Assembly (NCBI RefSeq): GCF_900537995.1
Contig: NZ_LR027880.1
Coordinates: forward strand, 1,868,001-1,932,000
DNA length: 64,000 bases
Direction: 5' to 3'
Source of the DNA: Roseburia intestinalis L1-82
GTDB taxonomy: Bacteria; Bacillota; Clostridia; Lachnospirales; Lachnospiraceae
Shown: positions 1 to 12,416 of the stretch, in pieces
How the letters are laid out: every line of letters begins with the position of its first letter
Numbering within the stretch: position 1 is the stretch's first letter
Notes under the pieces: model-generated
The model's database searches: none
What the model was told of the DNA's origin: nothing
Seen by the model: only the letters and a program-made list of their open reading frames with translations
Translations under genes and position numbers: made by a program

Positions 1-8
1 TTAAAAAT

Positions 9-2309
9 ATGCTCCCGTACTGGAAGGGACTGATCATTGTTGTTGCACTGTTAGTTGTACAGGCGTGGTGTGATCTGTCTCTTCCGGCATACACATCGGA
101 TATTATTGATGTCGGAATCCAGAACAAAGGTGTGGAGCATGTGCTGCCGGAGGCAGTAACGGAGGACGAGTTTACACTGGCACAGCTTTTTATGACCGAT
201 GAGGAGAAGGAAAGCTGGGAAAACAGTTACGAAAAGGACGGAGATGTTTACCGTCTGACCGTTACAGATAAAAAACAGTTAGATGAACTGGATGATACGC
301 TGCTTCTTCCTCTTCTGATGAACTATCAGATGTCATCGGTGGATGAGCAGACATTTAAAGAGAGTGTGGCAAAACAGACCGGAATGGATCAGGCGATGCT
401 TGATAACATGAGTATCGAGCAGATCGGGGAGTCCATGGGAGTGCCGCTTACATCTTTTGAGAAAGAGGTCGAGGATGACGACGGAAATACTATGGTAACA
501 AATTGTGTGGATATGCGCACAGTCTTTGCAGCTATGAAAGCATCAGGGGCTATGACAGAGGAACAGATCCTATCCATGCGCGCTACCGTTTCTGATACGA
601 TTGATACCATGGGAAGTTCTCTGGTAAAATCGATGGGAATTGCATATGCGGTAAGCTGTGATACAGCGGCAGGAGTGGATATTGATAAGGTACAGACATC
701 CTATCTCTGGTCAGCCGGTGGCAGAATGGTTGCGATGGCACTTCTTATGGGTGTGGCAACGGTTCTGGTCGGATTCTTTGGCGCGCGCATTGGTGCCGGA
801 ATCGGACGTGACCTGCGAGGAAAGATATTTGGACAGGTGGTTCGTTTTTCTAACGCGGAGATGGATCATTTTTCCACTGCATCTTTAATTACCAGAAGTA
901 CGAATGATATCCAGCAGATTCAGATGGTATCTGCAGTGATGATCCGTATGGTTGCCTATGCGCCGATTCTTGGCATCGGAGGTGTATTAAAAATCATCCA
1001 GACAGGAGCAGGAATGGGATGGATCATTATTCTGGCAATCCTTGTGATCCTTGGCTATGTCATGGTATTGATGTCTGTTACAATGCCTCGTTTTAAGCTG
1101 ATGCAGAAACTGGTCGATAAGATCAATCTGGTATCCAGAGAGATCTTAACAGGACTTTCCGTCATTCGTGCATTCGGCAGGGAAACAGAGGAAGAAAAAC
1201 GTTTTGATGCTGCAAATAAAGATCTGACAAAGACCATGCTGTTTACAAACCGTGTCATGACATTTATGATGCCGGGTATGATGCTGATTATGAATCTTCT
1301 GACCGTAGGTATCGTATGGGTAGGCGCGCACAAAATCGATGCCGGTTCCATGCAGGTCGGTTCCATGACTGCATTCATCACCTATGCGATGATGATCGTT
1401 ATGGCATTTTTAATGCTGACAGCAATGTCGATCATGCTTCCGCGTGCAGCAGTGGCAGCAGAACGTATCGATGAGGTTATCCGCACAGAGTCTTCCATAG
1501 AAGATGCAAAAAATCCGGAAGAATTAAGAGAACACAAAGGTGTGATCCGTTTTTCACATGTCAGCTTCCGCTATCCGGGAGCGGAGGCAGATGTGTTGGA
1601 GGATATTGATTTTACAGCGGAGCCGGGTAAGACAACGGCAATCATCGGAAGTACCGGATGTGGAAAATCCACGCTGGTCAACCTGATTCCAAGACTTTAT
1701 GATGTCACAGGCGGAAGTGTTACCTTAGACGGTCAGGATATCCGGAATATCCGTATGGAAGATTTGAGGGAAGAAATCGGTTTTGTGCCGCAGAAAGGTG
1801 TACTGTTTTCCGGTACGATTGCGTCAAACCTGCGTTTTGGAAAACGTGATGCTTCGGATGAGGAGATCAAAGAGGCAGCAGCGATCGCACAGGCAGCCGA
1901 TTTTATTGAGGAGAAACAGGAGAAATACGACAGTGATATCGCACAGGGTGGAAGCAACGTTTCCGGTGGACAAAAGCAGCGTCTTGCCATTGCACGTGCG
2001 ATTGCAAAACAGCCGAAAATCTATGTGTTTGATGACAGTTTCTCTGCACTTGACTTAAAGACGGATGCGGCACTTCGAAAAGCACTGGCATCGAAAGTAA
2101 AAGACAGCACAGTCATCATTGTAGCGCAGAGAATTAGTACAATTTTACACGCAGAACAGATCCTTGTGCTTGATGATGGAAAGATCGTCGGAAAAGGTAC
2201 GCATGAAGAATTGCTGAAAAACTGTGAGACATACCAGCAGATCGCCCGTTCACAGCTTTCGGCAAAAGAACTTGGCATAGAGGAAAGTGAGGTGTCTGTC
2301 AATGAGTAA
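9..2309 (+). CDS. Heterodimeric ABC exporter subunit 1 (permease-ATPase fusion, probably 5'-partial)
   Basis: This is one half of a type IV (MsbA/LmrA-like) ABC exporter with a membrane domain followed by a nucleotide-binding domain. The frame stays open to the window edge, so the true start probably lies upstream; 9 is only the first ATG seen. A first membrane helix (residues ~5-25) is followed by an unusually large extracytoplasmic insertion (~residues 45-225), then the remaining helices. The ATPase shows Walker A GSTGCGKST (~545), signature VSGGQ (~651) and Walker B ending FDD (~672). Asp stands where the catalytic Glu normally is, as in the degenerate site of heterodimeric exporters. It overlaps the next gene by 8 bp. 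The substrate cannot be told from sequence. Confidence 0.9.
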   Translation: MLPYWKGLIIVVALLVVQAWCDLSLPAYTSDIIDVGIQNKGVEHVLPEAVTEDEFTLAQLFMTDEEKESWENSYEKDGDVYRLTVTDKKQLDELDDTLLLPLLMNYQMSSVDEQTFKESVAKQTGMDQAMLDNMSIEQIGESMGVPLTSFEKEVEDDDGNTMVTNCVDMRTVFAAMKASGAMTEEQILSMRATVSDTIDTMGSSLVKSMGIAYAVSCDTAAGVDIDKVQTSYLWSAGGRMVAMALLMGVATVLVGFFGARIGAGIGRDLRGKIFGQVVRFSNAEMDHFSTASLITRSTNDIQQIQMVSAVMIRMVAYAPILGIGGVLKIIQTGAGMGWIIILAILVILGYVMVLMSVTMPRFKLMQKLVDKINLVSREILTGLSVIRAFGRETEEEKRFDAANKDLTKTMLFTNRVMTFMMPGMMLIMNLLTVGIVWVGAHKIDAGSMQVGSMTAFITYAMMIVMAFLMLTAMSIMLPRAAVAAERIDEVIRTESSIEDAKNPEELREHKGVIRFSHVSFRYPGAEADVLEDIDFTAEPGKTTAIIGSTGCGKSTLVNLIPRLYDVTGGSVTLDGQDIRNIRMEDLREEIGFVPQKGVLFSGTIASNLRFGKRDASDEEIKEAAAIAQAADFIEEKQEKYDSDIAQGGSNVSGGQKQRLAIARAIAKQPKIYVFDDSFSALDLKTDAALRKALASKVKDSTVIIVAQRISTILHAEQILVLDDGKIVGKGTHEELLKNCETYQQIARSQLSAKELGIEESEVSVNE

Positions 2310-4155
2310 TGAAAGAGAAAAAGTTAGAATGCAGCACCGTGGCAGAGGACCGATGGGGCGCGGCATGCAGCCGGGAGAAAAACCGAAGGATTTAAAGAGT
2401 TCTCTGGGAAAACTGTTATCTTACATTGGAAATTTTAAAGCTGCAATTATTGTAGTCATGATTTTTGCGGCGGCTTCCACGGTATTTAATGTAATCGGGC
2501 CTAAGACTTTAGGAAAGGCAACCACAGCGCTCTCCGAAGGACTGATGGCAAAGATCCAGGGCACGGGAAGCATCGATTTTACCTATATCGGACAGATCCT
2601 TTTATTTGTGTTAGGGCTTTATGTGTGCAGTGCGGCATTTAACTTTATCCAGGGCTGGATTATGACCGGTGTAACGCAGAAGATCTGCTACCGCATGCGT
2701 AAAGAAATCTCCAGGAAAATCAACCGCATGCCGATGAAGTATTTTGAGAGCCGTACTTACGGAGAAGTTTTATCGAGAATCACCAATGATGTCGATACCT
2801 TAGGACAGGGATTAAACCAGAGTATCACAACGATCATCACGTCGGTTGCAACCTTAGTCGGGGTGCTGATCATGATGTTAAGTATCTCCCCGTTAATGAC
2901 GCTGATTGCAATCGTGATCCTGCCGATCTCCATGGCACTGATCTCATTTGTGGTCAAAAAATCCCAGAAATACTTCAAAGACCAGCAGGAATATTTAGGT
3001 CATATCAATGGACAGGTCGAGGAGGTTTATGGCGGGCATTTAGTCATCAAGGCATTCAACCGTGAGAAAGACACGATTGAGGAATTTAACCGCACCAATG
3101 AGATTTTATATCAGTCCGCATGGAAATCACAGTTTTTGTCAGGTATGATGCAGCCGATCATGATGTTTGTCGGAAACCTCGGTTACGCAGCAGTGGCTTT
3201 ATCCGGTGGACTGCTTGCAATCCGTGGAACGATCACGATCGGTGATATCCAGGCATTTATCCAGTATGTAAAAAACTTCACACAGCCGATCCAGCAGATT
3301 GCACAGGTCATCAATCAGGTACAGTCGATGGCGGCAGCATCTGAGCGTGTGTTTGAGTTTTTAAATGAGGAAGAGGAAGATCAGACCGTAGAACATCCGG
3401 CAGATGTGAGTGCCGTAACCGGAACCGTCGATTTTGATCATGTACAGTTTGGTTACAACCCGGATCAGACGATCATCAAAGATTTCAGTGCACATGTCAA
3501 ACCGGGGCAGAAGATTGCAATCGTTGGGCCGACCGGCGCAGGAAAGACTACGATGGTAAAGCTTCTGATGCGTTTTTATGATGTAAACAGCGGTTCCATC
3601 AAATTAGACGGTCATGATGTCAGGGATTTTAACCGCAGGGAATTAAGAGATGCGTTTGGAATGGTATTGCAGGATACCTGGCTGTTTAAGGGAACGATCA
3701 TGGAAAATATCCGTTACGGACGTTTAGAAGCTACAGATGAAGAGGTCATTGCAGCGGCGAAAGCGGCACATGCTGACCACTTCATTAAGACACTTCCGGG
3801 TGGTTACCAGATGGAATTAAATGAGGATGCAAGCAATGTTTCACAGGGACAGAAGCAGCTCCTTACGATCGCAAGGGCAATCCTTGCGGACAATAAGATT
3901 TTGATCCTCGATGAGGCAACATCTTCGGTTGATACGAGAACCGAGGTCACAATCCAGAAAGCGATGGATAATCTGATGCGTGGCAGAACCAGTTTTGTCA
4001 TTGCACACAGACTCTCAACGATCCGCAATGCGGATCTGATCCTTGTCATGAAGGACGGGGATATCGTGGAGCAGGGAAATCACGAAGAACTGCTTGAAAA
4101 AAATGGATTTTATGCAAATCTTTATAATTCACAGTTTGAGGATGTTGTTGCGTAA
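2302..4155 (+). CDS. Heterodimeric ABC exporter subunit 2 (permease-ATPase fusion)
   Basis: This is the partner half of the exporter: six predicted helices followed by an ATPase domain. Walker A GPTGAGKTT is near residue 407 and Walker B is canonical (LILDEATSSVD, ~533), so this subunit supplies the catalytic Glu. Its signature is changed to VSQGQ (~513). A degenerate signature here and a degenerate Walker B in subunit 1 fit one active and one inactive ATP site. A GTG exists at 2287, but GAGGTG sits 7 nt before the ATG at 2302, which is preferred. The N-terminus is a basic, Gly/Arg-rich soluble tail of ~35 residues. A terminator follows at 4165. Confidence 0.92.
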   Translation: MSNEREKVRMQHRGRGPMGRGMQPGEKPKDLKSSLGKLLSYIGNFKAAIIVVMIFAAASTVFNVIGPKTLGKATTALSEGLMAKIQGTGSIDFTYIGQILLFVLGLYVCSAAFNFIQGWIMTGVTQKICYRMRKEISRKINRMPMKYFESRTYGEVLSRITNDVDTLGQGLNQSITTIITSVATLVGVLIMMLSISPLMTLIAIVILPISMALISFVVKKSQKYFKDQQEYLGHINGQVEEVYGGHLVIKAFNREKDTIEEFNRTNEILYQSAWKSQFLSGMMQPIMMFVGNLGYAAVALSGGLLAIRGTITIGDIQAFIQYVKNFTQPIQQIAQVINQVQSMAAASERVFEFLNEEEEDQTVEHPADVSAVTGTVDFDHVQFGYNPDQTIIKDFSAHVKPGQKIAIVGPTGAGKTTMVKLLMRFYDVNSGSIKLDGHDVRDFNRRELRDAFGMVLQDTWLFKGTIMENIRYGRLEATDEEVIAAAKAAHADHFIKTLPGGYQMELNEDASNVSQGQKQLLTIARAILADNKILILDEATSSVDTRTEVTIQKAMDNLMRGRTSFVIAHRLSTIRNADLILVMKDGDIVEQGNHEELLEKNGFYANLYNSQFEDVVA

Positions 4156-4164
4156 GAGGATATG

Positions 4165-4194
4165 GGATGTCGTCGTTTGGCGGCATCCTTTTTT
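4165..4194 (+). terminator. Rho-independent terminator of the ABC exporter pair
   Basis: GGATGTCG pairs with CGGCATCC (one G-T pair) across an 8-nt loop and is followed by TTTTTT. Confidence 0.85.
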
Positions 4195-4330
4195 CGTGTA
4201 GATTTTGCCGGGTATGGAATTCATTTTCGTTCCGGATACATAAAAGAAAAATAGCTGCATAAATTTTCCGGCAAACAGGAAACACTATGAGAAAAAGCCA
4301 CATTCATGCGGCAGAAAGCAGGAAAATCAT

Positions 4331-5296
4331 ATGGACAAAATGAATATCAGAAAAGCGGCAATGATCGGCTGCGGATTCGTGGGCGCATCATCGGCATTTG
4401 CGCTGATGCAGAGCGGTATTTTTTCGGAGATGGTCATGATTGATGCAGATCACGCGAAGGCGGAGGGGGAAGCGATGGATCTAAGCCACGGACTTCCATT
4501 TGCAAGACCGGTAAAAATATATGACGGGGACTATGATGACATTGTAGATGCCGGAATTATTATCATCACGGCGGGTGCAAACCAGAAGCCGGATGAGACG
4601 CGGCTTGATCTGATCCACAAAAATGTGGAGATATACAAACAGATCATCCCGGAGATCGCAAAGCGCGGCTGTGAGGGAATCCTTCTTATCGTATCCAATC
4701 CGGTCGATATCCTTACCTACACGGCACTGAAACTTTCCGGTTTCCCTGAACACCGCGTGATCGGTTCCGGGACAGTGCTTGATACCGCCCGGTTAAAATA
4801 TCTGATCGGGGAGCATTTAGGGGTAGATAACCGCAGTGTGCATGCGTTTATCATCGGGGAACACGGAGACAGTGAACTTGCCGCATGGTCCAATGCGAAT
4901 ATTTCCGGTGTCCGTCTGAGTGATTTTTGCGAAATGCGTGGTCATTTTATGCATGAGGAATCCGAAAACCGTATCTATGAAAAAGTAAGAAACAGCGCTT
5001 ACGAGATCATTGAACGCAAGCATGCGACCTATTATGGGATTGCGATGGCGGTAAAGCGGATCTGTGAATGTATCATCCGAAATGAACAGTCGATCCTTCC
5101 GGTATCTTCCATGATGCATGGCATTTACGGAATGAAAGATATTGTGATCAGCATGCCTGCCATTGTCGGAAAGGACGGTGTGGAGAACGTGATACCGATC
5201 TCACTGGACGAGGAAGAAAAAATGCAGTTGAAAAGATCAGCGGATATTTTAACCGGGATGAAAGAAATGATAAAAAAAGAACACGGGATCGGTTAA
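4331..5296 (+). CDS. ldh: L-lactate dehydrogenase
   Basis: This enzyme reduces pyruvate to L-lactate with NADH in the cytoplasm, a fermentation step. The Rossmann fold begins with GCGFVG (residues 13-18). The substrate-specificity loop reads ANQKPDETR (~80-90); Gln at this position is typical of lactate dehydrogenase, whereas malate dehydrogenases carry Arg. The catalytic His lies in GEHGDSE (~177-183). At 321 residues it has normal family length. It appears monocistronic, between the exporter terminator and the DUF4422 gene. Confidence 0.9.
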   Translation: MDKMNIRKAAMIGCGFVGASSAFALMQSGIFSEMVMIDADHAKAEGEAMDLSHGLPFARPVKIYDGDYDDIVDAGIIIITAGANQKPDETRLDLIHKNVEIYKQIIPEIAKRGCEGILLIVSNPVDILTYTALKLSGFPEHRVIGSGTVLDTARLKYLIGEHLGVDNRSVHAFIIGEHGDSELAAWSNANISGVRLSDFCEMRGHFMHEESENRIYEKVRNSAYEIIERKHATYYGIAMAVKRICECIIRNEQSILPVSSMMHGIYGMKDIVISMPAIVGKDGVENVIPISLDEEEKMQLKRSADILTGMKEMIKKEHGIG

Positions 5297-5379
5297 AAAA
5301 ACAGGATAGTTGTGGTATAGTTTATTAGCAGATGATGTAAAAAAAATTGTATCAACAGGAATACAAAGGAGGACACATC

Positions 5380-6492
5380 ATGTCCATGCGCATATATACC
5401 ATGACACACAAAAAATTTACACCCCTGCCGGATCCGCTTTATGTACCGCTTCATGTCGGAAGGGCATGCGGGGAGAATCTGGGATATTTGGGGGATGATA
5501 CGGGAGAACAGATCTCAGCGCTGAACTGTTATTACAGTGAGCTGACCGGGTTTTACTGGATCTGGAAAAACTGCCATGATGCCGATTATGTCGGCACCTG
5601 CCATTACAGACGGTATCTGATCAACGAAAAAGAACAGATCTATACGGAGAAGGAATACCGGGAACTGTTAAGAAAATACGATCTGGTCACGACCAAAAAA
5701 GTCCTGTTAAACAATTCTTATTACGACGGATTTTTGGCAAACCACAATATACGGGCACTGGAGATGACAGGAAAGGTCATTACAGAGAAATATCCGGAAT
5801 ATGCGGATGCATTTGAACAGCTTGTAAATGGCAGACAGACTTATTTTGGAAATATCCTTGTCACTTCAAAAATATTATTTGATGAATATGCATCCTGGCT
5901 GTTTTCCATTTTCTTTGAGGTGGCAGAGCGGATCGAATTAGAAACGGGGGAAGATGCCTACCATAAAAGAGTATTTGGATTTATTTCCGAATTTCTCCTG
6001 CTTGTGTGGGTTACAGTGAAAAAGCTGCGTGTATATGAGTGCAAAGTGGGAATGCTTGGAGAAAAGGCAGAGACCGGTGAATTAAAAAGGTGTCTTGCCG
6101 AATGTTTCAGAAACCGCGATGTTGATCTGGCAAAGAAAATTTTTTTGGAGACAAGAGAAAAAAGACCGGATGTATTAATGGAGGCATCTGATATCACGGG
6201 TGAATTGCATCTGTGCATGCAGATCATTGCAACCGCGGGGGAAGAAAGAAATCATGGCGAAACCATGATTTTAGAAAGAGAAAATGATTTTGGCAGACTG
6301 ATGGAGATATTTTCGAAATTAAACCGGGTTGTGAGCCGGTACCGCGAAAACAGCGAGAGCGAAGAGGATATCCGTTTTCTGGGCGAAGGGAAAATATCAA
6401 AGACCGCAGTGTGGGTGGCAGTCATGATGGGAAAAGAATCTGAAAGTGAGAAAAAAGATCTGATGGATCGCATGTTAAAATATCTTCATTAA
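5380..6492 (+). CDS. DUF4422 domain protein (putative glycosyltransferase)
   Basis: The N-terminal ~220 residues match the DUF4422 pattern as I recall it: an initial IYTMTHKKF strand, then LNCYYSELTGFYWIWKN and YVGTCHYRRYL. DUF4422 proteins are often found in capsule or exopolysaccharide loci and are thought to be glycosyltransferase-like; activity here is inferred. The C-terminal ~150 residues are helical and charged and I do not recognise them. AAAGGAGG lies 6 nt before the ATG at 5380, which decides the start over a TTG at 5347. No other polysaccharide genes are adjacent. Confidence 0.75.
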   Translation: MSMRIYTMTHKKFTPLPDPLYVPLHVGRACGENLGYLGDDTGEQISALNCYYSELTGFYWIWKNCHDADYVGTCHYRRYLINEKEQIYTEKEYRELLRKYDLVTTKKVLLNNSYYDGFLANHNIRALEMTGKVITEKYPEYADAFEQLVNGRQTYFGNILVTSKILFDEYASWLFSIFFEVAERIELETGEDAYHKRVFGFISEFLLLVWVTVKKLRVYECKVGMLGEKAETGELKRCLAECFRNRDVDLAKKIFLETREKRPDVLMEASDITGELHLCMQIIATAGEERNHGETMILERENDFGRLMEIFSKLNRVVSRYRENSESEEDIRFLGEGKISKTAVWVAVMMGKESESEKKDLMDRMLKYLH

Positions 6493-6537
6493 ATTTTAAG
6501 AAATGCCGGAAAGCAGGAAAATACACGCATGAGGAAG

Positions 6538-6565
6538 AATGCCGTAACCTGCACCGGCATTTTTT
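6538..6565 (+). terminator. Terminator after the DUF4422 gene
   Basis: AATGCCG pairs with CGGCATT across a 10-nt loop, followed by a T run that runs into the next promoter. Confidence 0.8.
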
Positions 6566-6566
6566 G

Positions 6567-6595
6567 TTGACAATTATTTTATGGTCTGCTATGAT
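6567..6595 (+). promoter_or_regulatory. Sigma-A-type promoter upstream of tRNA-Arg
   Basis: TTGACA (6567-6572) and TATGAT (6590-6595) are separated by exactly 17 bp. A second TATAAT at 6642-6647, 11 bp before the tRNA, has no clear -35 box. Confidence 0.75.
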
Positions 6596-6658
6596 AAAAC
6601 GTGCGTAAAAAAGTAACATTTTTTTTATGCTGCAGATCCCTTATAATAGTAAGAGCAG

Positions 6659-6730
6659 GCAACCGTAGTCTAATGGATAGAACACCGGACTCCGACTCCG
6701 GCAATGCGGGTTCGATTCCCGCCGGGTGCA
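6659..6730 (+). tRNA. tRNA-Arg (anticodon CCG)
   Basis: The cloverleaf folds with acceptor GCAACCG/CGGGTGC and discriminator A. The anticodon stem is CCGGA/TCCGG with loop CTCCGAC (anticodon 6692-6694), and the T arm is GCGGG-TTCGATT-CCCGC. CCA is not encoded. Two flaws are visible: an A4-G69 mismatch in the acceptor stem and a C12-A23 mismatch in the D stem. The gene serves CGG codons. Confidence 0.9.
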
Positions 6731-6814
6731 TTTTGACAGTCAGATAGCAGGCGGCATGTTATATGTTACGCCTGTTACATATTTTATGGCGTTTTATACA
6801 ACAAAAGGAAAGGG

Positions 6815-8164
6815 ATGGAAAATACGATGGCTTCTTCAAATGTTGATGATAAATTAAAAAAAGATACAGAAAATAAAGAGACAGGCAATAAAGAAACAAA
6901 TAAGATTCTTACATTTATAAAACAGAATGTGCGTTATATTACAGCAGGGGTATTGTTCCTTGCAATGGTACTTATTTTAGTAAAGGTCGGATCTCCGAAA
7001 CAGCCACAGAATGGACAGAATGTTGCGGCAACAGAGGTAGCTTCAGAGGCATCAGATGACGCAAAACAGGAGTTTGAGGTGGATGCACATGAAGATGTAA
7101 ATACACTGATCAACCAGTACTATACCGCATATGCAGCGGGAGACACGGATACACTTTCAACAATCGCAACCCCGCTGTCTGAAAATGAAAAAAGTTATAT
7201 TTCCGTATTCAGCCAGTATGTAGATGCATACCAGAATATCAAATGCTACACAAAACAGGGGCTTGATGCATCTTCTTATCTTGTATCCGTTTATGTTGAA
7301 GTGAAATTTAAAGATGTAGATACGGTTGCGCCGGGACTGGATTTCTTCTATGTGCGCACGAATGAAGATGGCAGTGTATACATTGATAACCTTTACAGCC
7401 AGTACAATTTAAAGATTAAAGAAAATGCGTTAGATACAAGCATTCAGAACCTGATCAGTGAGTACGAGGACAGCGAAGATGTCAATACACTTCAGAAAGA
7501 AGTACAGGGTAAATATGACACGGCCATTGCTTCGGATGATAAGTTAAGTGAGATGATCTCCACGACGATTCCGAATGCGATCACTGAGTGGGCAGGCACG
7601 ATCGTCAGCCAGAATACCGAGACAGAGAGCACAGAGCAGGCTCCGGAAGAAACAACAGAATCAGAGCAGACTGAGACACCGGAGGAGAATACGGAGCAGC
7701 CGGCGGAAGATACACCGACACAGGGTGAGCCGGATACCGTTTATGCAGTAGATACTGTAAATGTCAGAGCAGCCGCAGATACAGAATCCGATAAAATTGG
7801 AACGTTAGAGAAAGGCACAGCACTTACAAGAACAGGTACAGATGGAGAGTGGAGTGTTGTAAATTATAACGGACAGACCGGATATATTAAGACAGAGTAT
7901 CTTACAACGAAAAATTCCGATTCTGATTCAGATAACGGTGGAAATGAAGAGCAGACGACCACAAGCAATTTTATAGCTGAGGGAACAGTCATTACGCTGA
8001 GTGATTCCATAAATATCCGTTCGGGAATGAGCGAGAACGACAGCAAGATCGGAACAGCTTTTTCCGGTGAGAAGGTCACGGTAGTTATGAGCTATGCAGA
8101 GGGATGGACAAAGGTAACCTGGAATGGACAGACCGGTTATATTAAGACTTCCCTGTTACAGTAA
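6815..8164 (+). CDS. Membrane-anchored protein with two bacterial SH3 domains
   Basis: After a ~35-residue charged cytoplasmic tail comes one membrane helix (YITAGVLFLAMVLILV), so the bulk is predicted to face outside. The middle (~90-265) is a folded region of unknown type. A Glu/Thr/Pro-rich linker (~270-305) and two SH3b repeats follow, each containing the pattern VNVRAAADTESDKIGTLEKG or its equivalent and ending WNGQTGYIKT. SH3b domains usually bind peptidoglycan or other wall polymers, so a wall-associated role is inferred. AAAAGG lies 6 nt before the ATG at 6815; a second ATG at 6827 is possible. A strong terminator follows. Confidence 0.8.
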   Translation: MENTMASSNVDDKLKKDTENKETGNKETNKILTFIKQNVRYITAGVLFLAMVLILVKVGSPKQPQNGQNVAATEVASEASDDAKQEFEVDAHEDVNTLINQYYTAYAAGDTDTLSTIATPLSENEKSYISVFSQYVDAYQNIKCYTKQGLDASSYLVSVYVEVKFKDVDTVAPGLDFFYVRTNEDGSVYIDNLYSQYNLKIKENALDTSIQNLISEYEDSEDVNTLQKEVQGKYDTAIASDDKLSEMISTTIPNAITEWAGTIVSQNTETESTEQAPEETTESEQTETPEENTEQPAEDTPTQGEPDTVYAVDTVNVRAAADTESDKIGTLEKGTALTRTGTDGEWSVVNYNGQTGYIKTEYLTTKNSDSDSDNGGNEEQTTTSNFIAEGTVITLSDSINIRSGMSENDSKIGTAFSGEKVTVVMSYAEGWTKVTWNGQTGYIKTSLLQ

Positions 8165-8225
8165 ATGTTCAATATACAATGGATGGCACATTTTTAGTAA
8201 CAGACTTGTAGCCACAGTAGAAATG

Positions 8226-8256
8226 GCGGAGACTTTAAAGATAAGTCTCCGCTTTT
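8226..8256 (+). terminator. Terminator of the SH3-domain gene
   Basis: GCGGAGACTT pairs perfectly with AAGTCTCCGC and is followed by TTTT. Confidence 0.9.
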
Positions 8257-8279
8257 GTGCAGAAAGAGAAAGGTGAAAA

Positions 8280-11046
<2,767 letters not shown>

Positions 11047-11047
<1 letters not shown>

Positions 11048-11082
11048 TGTGGCAAATAAGCTCGATAGCTTATTTGCCACAC
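11047..11082. repeat. Perfect 16-bp palindrome (hairpin 1) between ligA and metA
   Basis: GTGTGGCAAATAAGCT and its exact reverse complement are separated by CGAT. No T run follows, so it is not a classical terminator by itself. It forms the left part of a palindrome-rich insertion that ends near 11181. Confidence 0.85.
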
Positions 11083-11116
11083 AGATATTTGTTTCTGAGC
11101 AAAACAAATATCTTTT
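11083..11116 (+). terminator. Hairpin 2 between ligA and metA, terminator-like
   Basis: AGATATTTGTTT pairs perfectly (12 bp) with AAACAAATATCT across a 7-nt loop and is followed by TTT. It may end ligA transcription, but the stem is AT-rich. Confidence 0.55.
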
Positions 11117-11184
11117 ATGGCAGACAGAAATTTGAAATTTCCGTCGCCGCTTCGCAACAAGTTGCTCAGAGAATGGAGAATGTT

Positions 11185-12117
11185 ATGCCAATTAAAACAC
11201 AGAGTGATTTACCGGCGAAAGAGATATTGGAGAAGGAAAATATATTTGTTATGGATGAAAGTCGAGCAACACATCAGGATATCCGCGTTATTGAGATTGG
11301 AATCCTGAATTTAATGCCGTTAAAAGAAGACACAGAGCTGCAGCTCTTGCGTTCGCTGTCGAACACACCGCTGCAGATCAATGTGACATTTATCACAGTA
11401 TCGTCCCATGAGTCAAAAAACACATCCATGAGCCATTTAAACAAATTCTACGAGACGTTTGATGGAGTAAAAAACCGTTATTTTGACGGACTCATCATCA
11501 CAGGGGCTCCGGTGGAACAGATGGAATTTGAGGAAGTGGACTACTGGAAGGAAATGTGTGATATTTTTGAATGGACGAAAACACATGTGACATCTACGAT
11601 GCATTTATGCTGGGGTGCACAGGCAGGACTTTATTATCATTATGGATTGAAAAAGCATCTGCTGGACAAAAAGGTATTCGGGGTGTTTGAACATCATGTC
11701 ATGAACCGCAAAGTGCCGTTAGTCCGCGGCTTTGACGATTATTTTATGGCACCGCACTCCAGACATACAGAAGTGAGAGCGGAAGATATCCGTAAAATAC
11801 CGGATCTGACGATTCTTGCCGAGTCTGATGAGGCAGGTGTGTTCCTTGCAATCGCAGACGAAGGCAGACGCATTTTCGTCATGGGACACCCGGAGTATGA
11901 CCGTGTCACACTTGACAAGGAGTACAAACGTGATAAAGAAAAAGGACTGCCGATCGATCTCCCGGTCAACTATTATCCGGATGATGATGATACGAAAAAG
12001 CCGAGGCTGGAGTGGCGGTCACATGGGAATATCCTCTACTCAAACTGGCTGAACTATTATGTGTACCAGACGACACCGTATGAGTTCATTGATACGGCGG
12101 AGATTGTAGGGAAATAA
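11185..12117 (+). CDS. metAA: Homoserine O-acetyltransferase, MetA family
   Basis: This enzyme activates homoserine for methionine synthesis. It has the usual 310 residues, with catalytic Cys142 in HLCWGAQ and His235/Glu237 in MGHPE at the canonical numbering. Residue 111 is Glu (GAPVE). In characterised MetA enzymes Glu111 goes with acetyl-CoA use and Gly111 (E. coli) with succinyl-CoA, so acetylation is inferred. GGAG at 11175-11178 sets the ATG at 11185. The upstream GTG at 11047 belongs to the palindromic insertion. Confidence 0.93.
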   Translation: MPIKTQSDLPAKEILEKENIFVMDESRATHQDIRVIEIGILNLMPLKEDTELQLLRSLSNTPLQINVTFITVSSHESKNTSMSHLNKFYETFDGVKNRYFDGLIITGAPVEQMEFEEVDYWKEMCDIFEWTKTHVTSTMHLCWGAQAGLYYHYGLKKHLLDKKVFGVFEHHVMNRKVPLVRGFDDYFMAPHSRHTEVRAEDIRKIPDLTILAESDEAGVFLAIADEGRRIFVMGHPEYDRVTLDKEYKRDKEKGLPIDLPVNYYPDDDDTKKPRLEWRSHGNILYSNWLNYYVYQTTPYEFIDTAEIVGK

Positions 12118-12284
12118 GGTCGTCTTCCCGGAAATAGAGACTTAGAGCCGTATTTGGTTTGCTTCAGAAAATTATAAAATTGTATAAAATGGCACATATT
12201 TTGATAGCGAAAGTGTGTAGATAGTGTGTAGCATACACACTCCAAAAAACAAAAGAAAATAGAACTCTGATATGACAAAAATAT

Positions 12285-12317
12285 GAGAAGAACGTGAAAA
12301 CTTTCTTCTCTTTTTTT
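12285..12317 (+). terminator. Terminator downstream of metA
   Basis: GAGAAGAA pairs with TTCTTCTC across a 10-nt loop and is followed by seven T. It lies ~170 bp past the metA stop; the sequence between holds no gene I can support. Confidence 0.75.
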
Positions 12318-12416
12318 GCGTAAAAAAGAGGTGTTGTGATGCAGTTATTTTTTTAAGATTGGGTTCGGTATTTGAAATCATCAAGTTGTCTTGATGATTT
12401 ATTATGGATTTACGAG

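Noticed and set aside
4203..4275. TTTTGCCGG and CCGGCAAA inverted pair before ldh
   Set aside because: The arms are short and about 56 bp apart with no supporting promoter geometry, so chance is likely.
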